Shown here: in pieces, positions 44,982-54,638 of the stretch
How positions within the stretch are numbered: the first letter of the stretch is position 1
Layout of the letters: each line of letters opens with the position of its first letter
Assembly: GCF_000378465.1 (NCBI RefSeq)
Contig: NZ_KB899932.1
Location: forward strand, 20,683 to 84,682
Direction of reading: 5' to 3'
Length of the DNA stretch: 64,000 bases
Origin: Elioraea tepidiphila DSM 17972
GTDB lineage: Bacteria > Pseudomonadota > Alphaproteobacteria > Acetobacterales > Acetobacteraceae
Translations under genes and position numbers: made by a program
The notes under the pieces: generated by a model
Seen by the model: only the letters and a program-made list of their open reading frames with translations
Databases searched by the model: none
What the model was told of the DNA's origin: nothing

Positions 44982-46946
44982 TTGCGCACAGTCCTGCTTG
45001 CCGGAGCGGCAGCCGCCGCACTGATCATCACGCCTGCCGCGGGCCAGAACGGCCCGCCGCTGCGCACCCTGCCCGAGACCGTCGTCACCGCGACGCGCTT
45101 TCCCACGCCGATCGAGCGCATCCCCGCCGGCGTGACCGTGATCGACCGCGCGACCATCGAGACGCGCGGCTATCGCAGCCTCGCCGAGGCGCTCGCCGCC
45201 GTGCCGGGGCTCGGCGTCGTGCAGTCGGGCGGGACCGGCCAGACGAGCAGTGTGTTCATGCGCGGCACCAATTCCAGCCACGTGCTGGTGCTGCGCGACG
45301 GCATGCCGCTGAACGATCCCTCGACCCCGCAGAGCCTGTTCGATTTCGGCAACGACCTGCTGTCGGATGTCGAGCGCATCGAGGTGATACGCGGGCCCAT
45401 GTCGGGGCTGTACGGCTCGGGCGCGATCGGCGGCGTGGTGAACCTGATCACGCGCTCGGGCCGCGGCACGAACCGCGCCTTCACCGCGACCGGCGAGATC
45501 GCGAGCGGGTCGCAGTCCACCGCCGCGGCGAGCGCGGTGGTGGCGGGCGAGACGCGCGGGATCGACTACGCGCTGATCGGCCAAGGCCTGACGACACAGG
45601 GGCACAACATCGTGCCGCGTCGGCTCGCGACCTCGATCGGCGAGCGCGACGGTGCGCGGATCGGTACCGTGACGGCCAATCTCGGCGCGCAGCTCGGCGA
45701 ACGGTTCCGTGTGTTCGGCTTCGCGCGCTGGCGCGAGAACAAGGCGGATCTCGACCAGGCGGGCCGCGACGATCCGAACTACACCGCGCGCAACCGCAGC
45801 GGCATGTGGCGCGCTGGGGTCGCGGGCGCGCTGGTCCCGGGCTGGCTCGACACCACGCTGGCGGTCGGGCAGTCGCGCGACAATCGCCAGTTCCGCGACC
45901 GGCCGGATCAGTTCGCGTTCTCGGGCAGCGACGACTCGCGCTATATCGGCACGCGCACGGTCTACCAGTGGGATAACACCCTGCGGCTGCCCGAGGCGGG
46001 CGTGGTCGATGCCGCCGCGGTCACGTTCGGGGCGCAGCGCATCGAGGATCGCGTCGATGTGCAGGTGCGCTTCGACGGCCCGTTCGGCCCGTTCACCCAG
46101 GATGTCGACCGTTCCACGCGCAGCGACGCCGCCTATCTCGGCGCGCAGCTCCGGCTGTTCCGCCGGCTCGACCTGACAGCGAATGTCCGCCATGAATCGC
46201 CGCGCGATTTCAGCGATACGACGACGTGGCGCGTCGGCGGCGTGCTGACCGTCCCGGAAGCGGCCCTGTCGGTGCATGCGGCCTATGGCACGTCCTTCCG
46301 CGCGCCGACCCTGTTCGACCTGTTCGGCGTCGGCAGTTTCGGCTTCCGCGGCAACCCGAACCTTCGCCCCGAGAAGGGGCGCGGCGGCGAAGCCGGCGTG
46401 GCGCTCGATCTCGGCGCGCTCGGCCTCGCCTCCGGCCGGCTCTCGGCCACCTATTTCCGCACCCGCATCACCGATCTGATCAACGACGATCCGACCTTCA
46501 CCACGCGGATCAATGTGGGCCGCGTCGACATCGAGGGCGTGGAGAGCGCGCTCGATCTGACGCCGGCGCCGTGGCTCGACCTCCGCGCCGCCTATACCTG
46601 GACGGTGGCGCAGGACGCCGACAGCGGCGCGCAGTTGCTGCGTCGGCCACGCCATCGCGGCAGCCTGGGTGCCACGCTGTGGGCCAATCCGCGCCTCTCG
46701 ATCGCGCCTGAGGTGCTGATCTTCGGGCCTGCGGCGGATGTGCTCTACGCCGACAGCGGGACGTTCCAGGGGCGCGGGCGCAATCCGGGCGGGGTGGTGA
46801 TCAACCTCGCCGCACGCTGGCGCGCGACCGGGGCGCTCGAACTGTTCGCGCTGGGACGCAACATCACCAACAGCCGCTACGAGCCGGCGAACAGCTTCGT
46901 CGTACCGGGTGCGGCCGTGCTGATCGGGCTGCGCGCAGGCCTGTAG
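44982..46946 (+). CDS. btuB: TonB-dependent vitamin B12 receptor, BtuB-like
   Basis: 654 residues. Outer-membrane receptor importing corrinoids with TonB energy. The signal peptide is RTVLLAGAAAAALIITPAAG. The TonB box is probably ETVVTATR near residue 28. The plug contains GYRSLAEALAAVPGLGVVQS near 60 and VERIEVIRGPMSGLYGSGAIG near 127. The C-terminal strand AVLIGLRAGL closes the barrel. The start is inferred to be TTG 44982, with GGGAG six bases upstream; there is no suitable ATG. The riboswitch ahead supports corrinoid specificity. No other cobalamin genes follow; a terminator lies directly behind. Confidence 0.92.
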   Translation: MRTVLLAGAAAAALIITPAAGQNGPPLRTLPETVVTATRFPTPIERIPAGVTVIDRATIETRGYRSLAEALAAVPGLGVVQSGGTGQTSSVFMRGTNSSHVLVLRDGMPLNDPSTPQSLFDFGNDLLSDVERIEVIRGPMSGLYGSGAIGGVVNLITRSGRGTNRAFTATGEIASGSQSTAAASAVVAGETRGIDYALIGQGLTTQGHNIVPRRLATSIGERDGARIGTVTANLGAQLGERFRVFGFARWRENKADLDQAGRDDPNYTARNRSGMWRAGVAGALVPGWLDTTLAVGQSRDNRQFRDRPDQFAFSGSDDSRYIGTRTVYQWDNTLRLPEAGVVDAAAVTFGAQRIEDRVDVQVRFDGPFGPFTQDVDRSTRSDAAYLGAQLRLFRRLDLTANVRHESPRDFSDTTTWRVGGVLTVPEAALSVHAAYGTSFRAPTLFDLFGVGSFGFRGNPNLRPEKGRGGEAGVALDLGALGLASGRLSATYFRTRITDLINDDPTFTTRINVGRVDIEGVESALDLTPAPWLDLRAAYTWTVAQDADSGAQLLRRPRHRGSLGATLWANPRLSIAPEVLIFGPAADVLYADSGTFQGRGRNPGGVVINLAARWRATGALELFALGRNITNSRYEPANSFVVPGAAVLIGLRAGL

Positions 46947-46956
46947 TGCAGGGTGG

Positions 46957-47017
46957 CCGGGGGAGCCGGGACCCCATCGCGGGATGGCCGCGATGGGACC
47001 CGCTCGTGGTCCCCCGG
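46957..47017. terminator. Nested stem-loops between convergent genes
   Basis: Inner stem CCCATCGCGG (46973-46982) pairs with CCGCGATGGG (46988-46997). Outer stem CCGGGGGA (46957-46964) pairs with TCCCCCGG (47010-47017). The plus-strand sequence continues GTTCTTTATC, moderately T-rich, which suits termination of the btuB transcript. The structure could also stop the convergent yej-type transcript. Confidence 0.7.
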
Positions 47018-47024
47018 TCGTTCT

Positions 47025-48653
47025 TTATCTGCGGACGATCCCGCTCTCATCAGCCTTGAGCTCGAAGGCCGCGGCCATCAGCGCGCGCGTGTAGGGCTGC
47101 TGCGGCGCGTCCATGACCGCCTCGGCCGGTCCCTGTTCCACCACCTTGCCGTCCTTCAGCACGACGACGTGGTGCGCGAGCGCGCGCACCACCTTGAGGT
47201 CGTGGCTGATGAACAGATAGGCGAGGCGGTGCCGCGCCTGGAGATCGCGCAGCAGCTCGACGATCTGCGCCTGCACGCTCATGTCGAGCGCGCTGGTCGG
47301 CTCGTCGAGCACGACGAAGCGGGGCTTGAGCACGAGCGCGCGCGCGATCGCGATGCGCTGGCGCTGGCCACCCGAGAACTCGTGCGGGTAGCGATCGACC
47401 CAGGACGGATCGAGCCCGACCTCCTCCAGCGCCTGCGCGACCATCGAGAGGCGCTCGGCGTGGTCGAGGCCCGGTGCGTGCACGGCGAGGCCCTCGCCGA
47501 CGATCTCGCCGATGCTCATGCGCGGGCTCAGGCTGCCGAACGGGTCCTGGAACACGATCTGCATGCGCCGGCGCAGCGGACGCAGCGCGCGGCGGTCGAG
47601 CCCGGCGATGTTGCGCGACTCGAACCGCACCGGACCCTCGGCCTCCGGCACGAGCTGGAGCAGCGCGAGCCCCATGGTGGACTTGCCGGAGCCGGACTCG
47701 CCGACCAGCCCGACTGTCTCGCCCTCGCGCACGCGCACGGTGATGCCGTCGCACGCCTTGATGTAGCCGACCGTGCGCCGGAGGAAGCCGCGACGGATCG
47801 GGAAATGCACCTTGATGTCGTCCCCGGCCATCACTTCGGGCGCGTCCGCGGCAACGGGCTCGGGCTTGCCGCGCGGCTGGGCGGCGAGCAGCATCTTCGT
47901 GTAGTCGTGCTGCGGGTCCTCGAAGACGCGCGCGACCGGGCCCTGCTCGACGATGCGGCCGCGGTTCATGACGCAGACCGTGTCGGCATAGCGGCGCACG
48001 ATCGCGAGGTCGTGGCTGATCAGCAGCATCGCCATGCCGAGACGCTGCTTCAGCTCCGCGAGCAGCTTCAGGATCTGGGCCTGGATGGTGACGTCGAGCG
48101 CGGTGGTCGGTTCATCTGCGATCAGCAGGGCCGGGTCGTTGGCGAGCGCCATCGCGATCATCACGCGCTGGCGTTGCCCGCCCGAGAGCTGGTGCGGATA
48201 GGCGGAGAGCCGTGCCTCGGCGTCCGCGAAGCCGGCCATGGTCAGGCACTCGATCGCCCGCGCGCGCGCCTGTTCGCGCGTCATCGGCCGATGCAGCTGC
48301 ACCGCCTCGCCGATCTGCTTCTCGATCGTGTGCAGCGGGTTGAGGCTGGTCATCGGCTCCTGGAAGATCATCCCGGCCGTGCCGCCGCGCGCGGCGCGCA
48401 GCGTCTCGGCATCGGCGCCGATCATCTCGCGCCCGTCAAGCACGACAGAGCTGCCCGGCGTGTGGCGGGCGACCGGATAGGGCAGGAGCTGGAGCACCGA
48501 GAGCGCGGTGACGGACTTGCCGGAGCCGGACTCGCCGACCAGCGCGAGGGTCTCGCCGCGATCGAGGGTGAAGTTCGCGCCCTCGACCGCGACCACCTCG
48601 CGCGCGCCCGCGCCGAAGGTCACGCCCAGGTTCTTGACCTCAAGCAGCGCCAT
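47025..48653 (-). CDS. yejF: Peptide ABC transporter, fused double ATP-binding protein (YejF-like)
   Basis: 542 residues containing two complete ATPase domains. Domain 1 has [16 protein letters not shown] near residue 40, [15 protein letters not shown] near 158 and [17 protein letters not shown] near 182. Domain 2 has [16 protein letters not shown] near 320, [16 protein letters not shown] near 434 and [17 protein letters not shown] near 458. Each has the oligopeptide-transporter C-terminal segment ([26 protein letters not shown]). It powers the importer encoded immediately upstream (permeases 48676-50911, binding protein 50932-52779). This is the only peptide-type ATPase in the window, so it could also serve the ATPase-less importer at 25228-28768. 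Confidence 0.92.
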   Translation of the reverse strand: MALLEVKNLGVTFGAGAREVVAVEGANFTLDRGETLALVGESGSGKSVTALSVLQLLPYPVARHTPGSSVVLDGREMIGADAETLRAARGGTAGMIFQEPMTSLNPLHTIEKQIGEAVQLHRPMTREQARARAIECLTMAGFADAEARLSAYPHQLSGGQRQRVMIAMALANDPALLIADEPTTALDVTIQAQILKLLAELKQRLGMAMLLISHDLAIVRRYADTVCVMNRGRIVEQGPVARVFEDPQHDYTKMLLAAQPRGKPEPVAADAPEVMAGDDIKVHFPIRRGFLRRTVGYIKACDGITVRVREGETVGLVGESGSGKSTMGLALLQLVPEAEGPVRFESRNIAGLDRRALRPLRRRMQIVFQDPFGSLSPRMSIGEIVGEGLAVHAPGLDHAERLSMVAQALEEVGLDPSWVDRYPHEFSGGQRQRIAIARALVLKPRFVVLDEPTSALDMSVQAQIVELLRDLQARHRLAYLFISHDLKVVRALAHHVVVLKDGKVVEQGPAEAVMDAPQQPYTRALMAAAFELKADESGIVRR

Positions 48654-48675
48654 GCTCAGCGCCCTCCGCGCGGTT

Positions 48676-49746
48676 TCATTTCGCGGCTCCGCCGCCGGGC
48701 AGCTTGCGCGGATCGAAGGCGTCGCGCACCGCCTCGCCGACGAAGATCAAGAGCGTCAGGATGGTCGCGAGCACGACGAAGGCCGTGATGCCGAGCCAGG
48801 GCGCCTGGAGGTTGTTCTTGCCCTGCTGGACGAGCTCGCCGAGCGAGGGCGAGCCGGGCGGCAGGCCGAAGCCGAGGAAGTCGAGGCTGGCGAGGATGGT
48901 CACGCTGCCGGAGAGGATGAAGGGCAGGAAGGTGAGCGTGGCGACCATGGCGTTGGGCAGGATGTGGCGGAACATCACGCGCACGTCGGAGACGCCGAGC
49001 GCCTTGGCCGCGCGCACGTAGTCGAAGTTGCGGCCTCGCAAGAATTCAGCACGCACCACGCCCACGAGTCCCATCCAGGAGAAGAGCAGCAGGAAGATCA
49101 GCAGCACCCAGAACGACGGCTCGATCACCGAGGCGAGGATGATCAGCATGTAGAGTTGCGGCATGCCCGACCAGACCTCGATGAAGCGCTGGAAGATCAG
49201 GTCGAGCCAGCCGCCGTAGAAGCCCTGCACGGCGCCCGCGGCGACGCCGATGATCGAGGAGATGATGGTCAGCGTGAAGCCGAACAGCACGGAGATGCGG
49301 AAGCCGTAGATCACGCGCGCGGCGACGTCGCGTGCCTGGTCATCGGTGCCGAGGATGTTGTAGGGCGTGTCGGGGCCGATCACCTCCGTGGGCAGCATCC
49401 AGGTCGGCGGCACGGGTGCCGGCACCGGCAGGTTGCGCACGACCGAGCGGTACGAGTAGGGGATCGCCGGCCAGACCGCCCAGCCCTTCTCGGCGATCTG
49501 CTCTTTGAGGAACGGGTCGTGGTAGTCGGCCGAGGTCGGGAAGTCGCCGCCGAAATCGGTCTCGGCGTAGTCGAACAGCACGGGGAAGAACCACGCGCCG
49601 TCGTAGCGCACGACGAGCGGCCGGTCATTGGCGATCAGCTCAGCGCAGAGCGCGAAGGCGAACAGGATCGAGAAGATCCAGAGCGACCACCACCCGCGCC
49701 GGTTGGCGCGGAAATTCGCGAGGCGGCGACGCGTCAGCGGGGTCAT
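48676..49746 (-). CDS. yejE: Peptide ABC transporter permease (YejE-like)
   Basis: 356 residues. A leading helix (WWSLWIFSILFAFALCAELI) is followed by a large periplasmic insert with PTSADYHDPFLKEQIAEKG near residue 90, characteristic of YejE. The membrane core follows, with YGFRISVLFGFTLTIISSII near 150, the EAA loop DYVRAAKALGVSDVRVMFRH near 243, and LASLDFLGFGLPPGSPSLGE near 285. Partner of the YejB-like permease upstream. It is 22 bases ahead of the ATPase gene and 58 bases after the previous one. Confidence 0.93.
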   Translation of the reverse strand: MTPLTRRRLANFRANRRGWWSLWIFSILFAFALCAELIANDRPLVVRYDGAWFFPVLFDYAETDFGGDFPTSADYHDPFLKEQIAEKGWAVWPAIPYSYRSVVRNLPVPAPVPPTWMLPTEVIGPDTPYNILGTDDQARDVAARVIYGFRISVLFGFTLTIISSIIGVAAGAVQGFYGGWLDLIFQRFIEVWSGMPQLYMLIILASVIEPSFWVLLIFLLLFSWMGLVGVVRAEFLRGRNFDYVRAAKALGVSDVRVMFRHILPNAMVATLTFLPFILSGSVTILASLDFLGFGLPPGSPSLGELVQQGKNNLQAPWLGITAFVVLATILTLLIFVGEAVRDAFDPRKLPGGGAAK

Positions 49747-49804
49747 GTGGCGGGGGTGGGCGCGGGAGGGGCGTCAGTCCCCTCCCGTACGTTCTTGTCT
49801 GCTG

Positions 49805-50911
49805 TCACCGCCGCGCCTCGAAATCGATGCGCGGATCGACGACGGTGTACATGAGATCGCCGATGATCTGCATGACGAGGCCGAGCAGCGTAAACAGGTA
49901 GAGCGTGCCGAACATCACCGGATAGTCGCGCCGGATCGCCGCCTCGAAGCCCAAGAGCCCGAGCCCGTCCAGCGAGAAGATGATCTCCACCAGCAGCGCG
50001 CCGGTGAACAGGATGCCGATGAAGGCGGACGGGAAGCCAGCGATGATGATCAGCATGGCGTTGCGGAACACGTGGCCGTAGAGCACGCGGTTCTCGGCCG
50101 CCCCCTTGGCGCGCGCGGTGATCACGTACTGCTTGTTGATCTCGTCGAGGAACGAGTTCTTGGTCAGCATGGTGAGCCCGGCGAAGCCGCCGATCACCAT
50201 GGCCGTCACCGGCAGGCAGATGTGCCAGAAATAGTCGGCGATCTTGCCCATGAGCGAGAGCTGCTCCCAGTCCGGGCTCGTGAGGCCGCGCAGCGGGAAG
50301 ATCTGGAAGAACGAGCCGCCGGCGAACAGCACCACCAGCAGGATCGCGAACAGGAAGGACGGGATCGCGTAGCCGACCAGCACCACCGCCGAGGTCCAGA
50401 GATCGAAGCGCGTGCCGTCCTTCACCGCCTTGCGGATGCCGAGCGGGATGGAGATGAGATAGACGAGCAGCGTGGTCCAGAGCCCGAGGCTGATCGAGAC
50501 CGGCATCTTGTCGATCAGCAGTTCCACCACGGTGCGGTCCTGGAAGAAGCTGCGGCCGAAATCGAAGGTGAGGTAGCTGCCGATCATCTGGAAGAAGCGC
50601 ACATGGGCGGGCTTGTCGAAGCCGAACATGCGCTCGATCTCGGCGATGATCTCGGGGTCGAGGCCGCGCGCGCCGCGATAGCGGCTCTCGCCGGCATCGA
50701 CCGCGGTCGGCGCGCCGGGTGCGGCGATTTCCCGGCCGCCGCCGGTGATGCGTTCGAGCGGCGCGCCGACGCCGGTCTGGCCGCGGAGCTCGGCGATCAT
50801 CTGCTCGACCGGACCGCCGGGCGCGAACTGCACGATGACGAAGTTGATCACCATGATCCCGAACAGGGTCGGGATGATCAGCAGCAGCCGGCGGAGGATA
50901 TACGCGCCCAT
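49805..50911 (-). CDS. yejB: Peptide ABC transporter permease (YejB-like)
   Basis: 368 residues. The N-terminal helix [20 protein letters not shown] and [17 protein letters not shown] near residue 30 match YejB/DppB-type permeases. The YejB-specific insert with [19 protein letters not shown] near 82 precedes [17 protein letters not shown]. The core carries the EAA loop [18 protein letters not shown] near 257 and [18 protein letters not shown] near 308. It forms the channel with the YejE-like protein. The start is 20 bases after the binding-protein stop. Confidence 0.94.
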   Translation of the reverse strand: MGAYILRRLLLIIPTLFGIMVINFVIVQFAPGGPVEQMIAELRGQTGVGAPLERITGGGREIAAPGAPTAVDAGESRYRGARGLDPEIIAEIERMFGFDKPAHVRFFQMIGSYLTFDFGRSFFQDRTVVELLIDKMPVSISLGLWTTLLVYLISIPLGIRKAVKDGTRFDLWTSAVVLVGYAIPSFLFAILLVVLFAGGSFFQIFPLRGLTSPDWEQLSLMGKIADYFWHICLPVTAMVIGGFAGLTMLTKNSFLDEINKQYVITARAKGAAENRVLYGHVFRNAMLIIIAGFPSAFIGILFTGALLVEIIFSLDGLGLLGFEAAIRRDYPVMFGTLYLFTLLGLVMQIIGDLMYTVVDPRIDFEARR

Positions 50912-50931
50912 GCGGCGTCAGGCACCCGCGG

Positions 50932-52779
50932 TCAGGTCGGTCGGCCGCGGCGTCGCTCCGCGTTCACGCGCTCGGCCTTGGCCGGATCGACCCACCAGGT
51001 GGTGAAGCCGAGCCCGTAGCGCGGGCTGCGCTCGGGGCGGACGAACTGGTCCCAGTAGGCGACCCGGAAGGTGCGGCTGTGCCAGTGCGGCACCACGTAG
51101 TGGCCCCACAGCAGCACGCGGTCGAGCGCGCGGGTGCGGTGGATCAGGCTTTCGCGGTCGGGCGCGTTGATCACCAGTTCCACGAGCTCGTCGATGACGG
51201 GGTCGCAGATGCCGATCGTGTTGCGGCTGCCCTGCTCGCGCGCCTTGGCGCAGGTCCAGTAGTCGCGCTGCTCGTTGCCGGGCGAGAGCGACTGACCGAA
51301 CACCTCGACCGTCATGTCGAAGTCGAAGGCATCGGTCCGGGCCTGGTATTGCGCGGTCTCGACGGTGCGGACCCGCATCTCGATGCCGAGCCGATCCAGC
51401 GTGCGCGCATAGGGCAGAGCGACGCGCTCGAAGGTCGGCGAGGAGAGCAGCATCTCGAAGCTGAAGGGCTGGTTGCGCGCATTCACCAGCCGGCGGTTGA
51501 CGATGCGCCAGCCGGCGGCCTGGAGAAGTTCGAGCGCGCGGCGGAGCTGCTCGCGGTTGTTGCCCGACCCGTCGGTGACCGGGAGCGTGAACTCGGTGGT
51601 GAACACCTCCTCGGGGATGCGGCCGCGATAGCGTTCCAGGATCGCCAGCTCCTCGCCCTTCGGCAGGCCCGAGGAGGCGAGCTCCGAGTTGGAGAAGTAG
51701 GACTTGGTGCGCGCATAGGCGCCGAAGAACAGGTTGGCGTTCGACCACTCGAAGTCGAAGGCGAGCATCAGCGCCTCGCGCACGCGCCGGTCCTGGAAGA
51801 TCTCGCGGCGGATGTTGAAGGCGAAGGCCTGCATGCCGGTGGGCAGCTCGTGCGGAATCTCGTCGAGCCTGACGAGGCCGCGCCGGCGGGCGGGAAAGTC
51901 GTAGCCGGTCGCCCATTCGCGCGCGACGTTCTCCTGGCGGAAGTCGATCTGCCCGGCCTTGAACGCCTCGAAGGCGACGGTGGCGTCGCGGAAATACTCG
52001 AAGCGCAGCATGTCGAAATTGCTGCTGCCGCGCCGCGTCGGCAGGCGCTCGCCCCACCAGTTCTGCACCCGGCGATAGGTGAGCGTGCGGCCGGCATCGA
52101 AGCTCTCGATCCGGTACGGGCCCGAGCCGAGCGGCGGCTCGAGGATCGGGCGGGTGAAGTCGCGGCTCTCCCACCAGTGCTTCGGCAGCACGAACATCTG
52201 GCCGAGGATCAAGGGGAGCTCGCGGTTGTTGGCGTCGCGGAAGCGGAACACCACGCGCTTCGGCCCCTCGGTCAGCACCTGCACCACGTCGCCCCAATAG
52301 GCGCGGAAGAACGGGCGGCCGTGCTCGCGCAGCGTCTCGAAGGTCCACTTCGCATCCTCGGCGGTGATCGGCCGGCCGTCGTGCCAGACCGCTTCGGGAC
52401 GGATCTCGAACGCGACCCAGGTGCGATCGGGGCCGACCTCGACGGTCTCGGCAAGGTCGCAGTACTCGGTCGAGGCCTCGTCCTGGCTCGACATCGTCAG
52501 CGTCATCCAGATCAGGCCGATCCCGGCCGCGGAGACGCCGCGCACGATGAACGGGTTGAAGCTGTCGTAGCTGCCGATCGCGTGCTGGACGACCTCGCCG
52601 CCCTTGGGCGCGTCCGGGTTGACGTAGGGGAAGTGGGTGAAGTCGGGCGGCAGCCCGGGCGTGCCGAGCAGGCTGAGCGCGTGATGGCGTCCGGTCTCGA
52701 CCGCGCGCGCGGGGCGCAGCCCGGCGGCGAGGCCCAACGCGACGGCCCCTGTCCCGGCCAGAACCGTGCGACGGCGCAT
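50932..52779 (-). CDS. yejA: Peptide ABC transporter substrate-binding protein (YejA-like)
   Basis: 615 residues. The N-terminus MRRRTVLAGTGAVALGLAAG is a Tat-like signal (RRRTVL) with AxA-type cleavage near ARAVE. Family features are FTHFPYVNPDAPKGGEVVQH near residue 47, VWHDGRPITAEDAKWTFETL near 132, YRIESFDAGRTLTYRRVQNW near 220 and CDPVIDELVELVINAPDRES near 520. E. coli YejA binds peptides such as microcin C fragments and agrochelin-like ligands. The ATG at 52779 follows a strong GGAGGGAG site. First gene of the yejABEF-like operon. The longer open frame upstream is not supported. Confidence 0.93.
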   Translation of the reverse strand: MRRRTVLAGTGAVALGLAAGLRPARAVETGRHHALSLLGTPGLPPDFTHFPYVNPDAPKGGEVVQHAIGSYDSFNPFIVRGVSAAGIGLIWMTLTMSSQDEASTEYCDLAETVEVGPDRTWVAFEIRPEAVWHDGRPITAEDAKWTFETLREHGRPFFRAYWGDVVQVLTEGPKRVVFRFRDANNRELPLILGQMFVLPKHWWESRDFTRPILEPPLGSGPYRIESFDAGRTLTYRRVQNWWGERLPTRRGSSNFDMLRFEYFRDATVAFEAFKAGQIDFRQENVAREWATGYDFPARRRGLVRLDEIPHELPTGMQAFAFNIRREIFQDRRVREALMLAFDFEWSNANLFFGAYARTKSYFSNSELASSGLPKGEELAILERYRGRIPEEVFTTEFTLPVTDGSGNNREQLRRALELLQAAGWRIVNRRLVNARNQPFSFEMLLSSPTFERVALPYARTLDRLGIEMRVRTVETAQYQARTDAFDFDMTVEVFGQSLSPGNEQRDYWTCAKAREQGSRNTIGICDPVIDELVELVINAPDRESLIHRTRALDRVLLWGHYVVPHWHSRTFRVAYWDQFVRPERSPRYGLGFTTWWVDPAKAERVNAERRRGRPT

Positions 52780-53012
52780 GCGAAGCACTCCCTCCACCCT
52801 CTCCCGTGGCAGTAGATCACGCCGCCGGCCGATCGCCGCAAGGGATTGCGCGGTCAAGCCTTGGTCAGCGTTCCGAGGGGCGCGCGCGTCGGCCCGGCAG
52901 CGGAGGCGGCGATACGCCGGCGGCGTCGTTATGGCCGCCCGCCACGCCAATCGCGAGCCGACCGAGCCCGCACGCCCGCGCCTCTCGCTCGATGACCTCG
53001 CGGATCGGCGGG

Positions 53013-53807
53013 TCACCCGACGAGGAGGTCACGCGCGGCCTCGTGCAGCGCGGCGTCGCCCGCGGCCAGCACCGACCCGTCCGCGCCCGGGCGGAGCGCA
53101 CGGCCCGACCAGTCGGTGATCACCCCGCCCGCGCCCTCGATGATCGGCACCAGCGCGGCCCAGTCCCAGATCTTGTAGGTCGTTTCGGCGACCAGATCGA
53201 TCAGCCCCAGCGCCATGAGGCCGTGGGCGTAGCAGTCGCCCCCCCAGGTGACCTGCGCGACGCGACCGGCGAGCCGATCCCACTGCGCCCGGGTCTCGGG
53301 GGTGAACACGTCGAGCGTGGTGAGCGAGAGTTGCGCCTCGGCGAGCGACGGGCAGGCCCGGCAGCGCGCCACCGCCGGCCCGCCGATCGGTGAGAAGAAG
53401 GTGGTCGGCCGGCCGCGCATCCCGATCCAGCGCTCGCCGATCGAGGGCTGGCTCATCACCCCGAGCACCGGCACGCCGTCCTCCAGCAGCGCGATCAGGC
53501 TGCCATAGGTGGGCCGGCCGGTGACGAAGCTCTTGGTGCCGTCGATCGGGTCGAGCACCCATTGCAGGGATGCCCCCGGCCGGTCCTCGCCGAACTCCTC
53601 GCCGAGGATGCCGTGCCCCGGGAACGCCTCGGCGAGCACCGCGCGCATCGCCTGCTCGGCGGCGCGGTCTGCCGCGGTGACCGGGCTCTCGTCGCCCTTG
53701 CGCTCGATCGCGAGGCTGGCGCGGAACCACGGGCGGATCGCGGCGGCGGCGGCATCGGCGGCGCGCTCGGCGGCGCGCAAGGCCGCGTCGAGATCGAGTC
53801 CGGGCAT
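53013..53807 (-). CDS. hisN: Inositol-monophosphatase-family phosphatase, probably histidinol-phosphatase
   Basis: 264 residues of the IMPase superfamily. Metal-site motifs are GILGEEFGEDRP near residue 70, WVLDPIDGTKSFVTGRPTYG near 84-103 and TYKIWDWAALVPIIEGAGG near 205-225. The arrangement DPIDGTKSF plus the C-terminal WSGRALRPGADGSVLAAGD matches the HisN (histidinol-phosphate phosphatase) branch, replacing HisB-N in many Actinobacteria and Alphaproteobacteria. A role on inositol phosphates or PAP cannot be excluded. Divergent from kdsB. The 233 bases to yejA contain no gene I can support. Confidence 0.85.
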   Translation of the reverse strand: MPGLDLDAALRAAERAADAAAAAIRPWFRASLAIERKGDESPVTAADRAAEQAMRAVLAEAFPGHGILGEEFGEDRPGASLQWVLDPIDGTKSFVTGRPTYGSLIALLEDGVPVLGVMSQPSIGERWIGMRGRPTTFFSPIGGPAVARCRACPSLAEAQLSLTTLDVFTPETRAQWDRLAGRVAQVTWGGDCYAHGLMALGLIDLVAETTYKIWDWAALVPIIEGAGGVITDWSGRALRPGADGSVLAAGDAALHEAARDLLVG

Positions 53808-53901
53808 CGGGGCGGGGGTGCTCCGGCAGGGGCCGGGCTTGACCCCGGCGCGCCCGGGCAGCATGGAGCGTCGGTTCCCGCCGCTCAACCCCGCGTCACG
53901 C

Positions 53902-54633
53902 GTGACCCCGATCGTCCTGATCCCCGCCCGCATGGCCTCCTCGCGCCTGCCCGGCAAGCCGCTCGCGCCGATCGCGGGTGTGCCGATGGTGGTGCATGTG
54001 CTGCGCCGGGCGGAGGAGGCGGGGGTGGGCCCGGTGGCGGTCGCCTGCGCCGAGCCCGAGATCGCCGAGGCCGTGCGCGCGGCCGGGGGCACGGCGGTGC
54101 TGACCGATCCCGACCTGCCCTCGGGCAGCGATCGCTGCTTCGCCGCCCTCGCCACGCTCGATCCCGAGGACCGGCACGACGTGGTCGTGAATCTCCAGGG
54201 CGACCTGCCGACGCTCGACCCCGCCGCGATCCGCACCGTGCTGGAGCCGCTCGCCGACCCGTCCTGCGACATCGCCACGCTGGTGACACCGATCCGCGAC
54301 GCCGGCGAGGCGACCGCGCCCAACTTCGTCAAGGCCGCGGTTCAGTTCGCCGAGGGGCAGCGTTACGCGCTCGCCCCCTATTTCTCGCGCCTGCCGGTGC
54401 CCTCGGGCCAGGGCCCGCTCTGGCACCATATCGGCATCTATGCCTGGCGGCGCGCAGCGCTCGCCCGCTTCGTCGCCCTGCCGCCCTCGCCCTTGGAGAT
54501 GCGCGAGAAGCTCGAACAGCTGCGGGCGATCGAGGCGGGGATGCGCATCTTCTGCGCGCGGATCGACACCGCGCCGTTCGGCGTGGATACGCCCGAGGAT
54601 CTCGCGCGCGCCCGCTCCCTTCTGGAAACCTGA
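53902..54633 (+). CDS. kdsB: 3-deoxy-manno-octulosonate cytidylyltransferase
   Basis: Activates Kdo as CMP-Kdo for lipopolysaccharide core synthesis. It has 243 residues from the GTG at 53902 (TPIVLIPARMASSRLPGKPL). The nucleotide-binding motif is R-x-x-S-x-R-L-P-G-K-P. VVNLQGDLPTLDPAAI lies near residue 96, and HHIGIYAWRRAALARFVALP near 177. LEMREKLEQLRAIEAGMRI and VDTPEDLARARSLLE close the protein. Start choice follows family length (about 245). An ATG at 53863 would add 13 residues. Five bases separate its stop from pheA, indicating an operon. Confidence 0.94.
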   Translation: MTPIVLIPARMASSRLPGKPLAPIAGVPMVVHVLRRAEEAGVGPVAVACAEPEIAEAVRAAGGTAVLTDPDLPSGSDRCFAALATLDPEDRHDVVVNLQGDLPTLDPAAIRTVLEPLADPSCDIATLVTPIRDAGEATAPNFVKAAVQFAEGQRYALAPYFSRLPVPSGQGPLWHHIGIYAWRRAALARFVALPPSPLEMREKLEQLRAIEAGMRIFCARIDTAPFGVDTPEDLARARSLLET

Positions 54634-54638
54634 CCCGC

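Noticed and set aside
48676..52779. Yej-type operon as a toxin or microcin uptake specialist system
   Set aside because: The binding protein resembles YejA, but nothing in the window encodes a microcin or resistance factor. A general peptide importer is the simpler reading.
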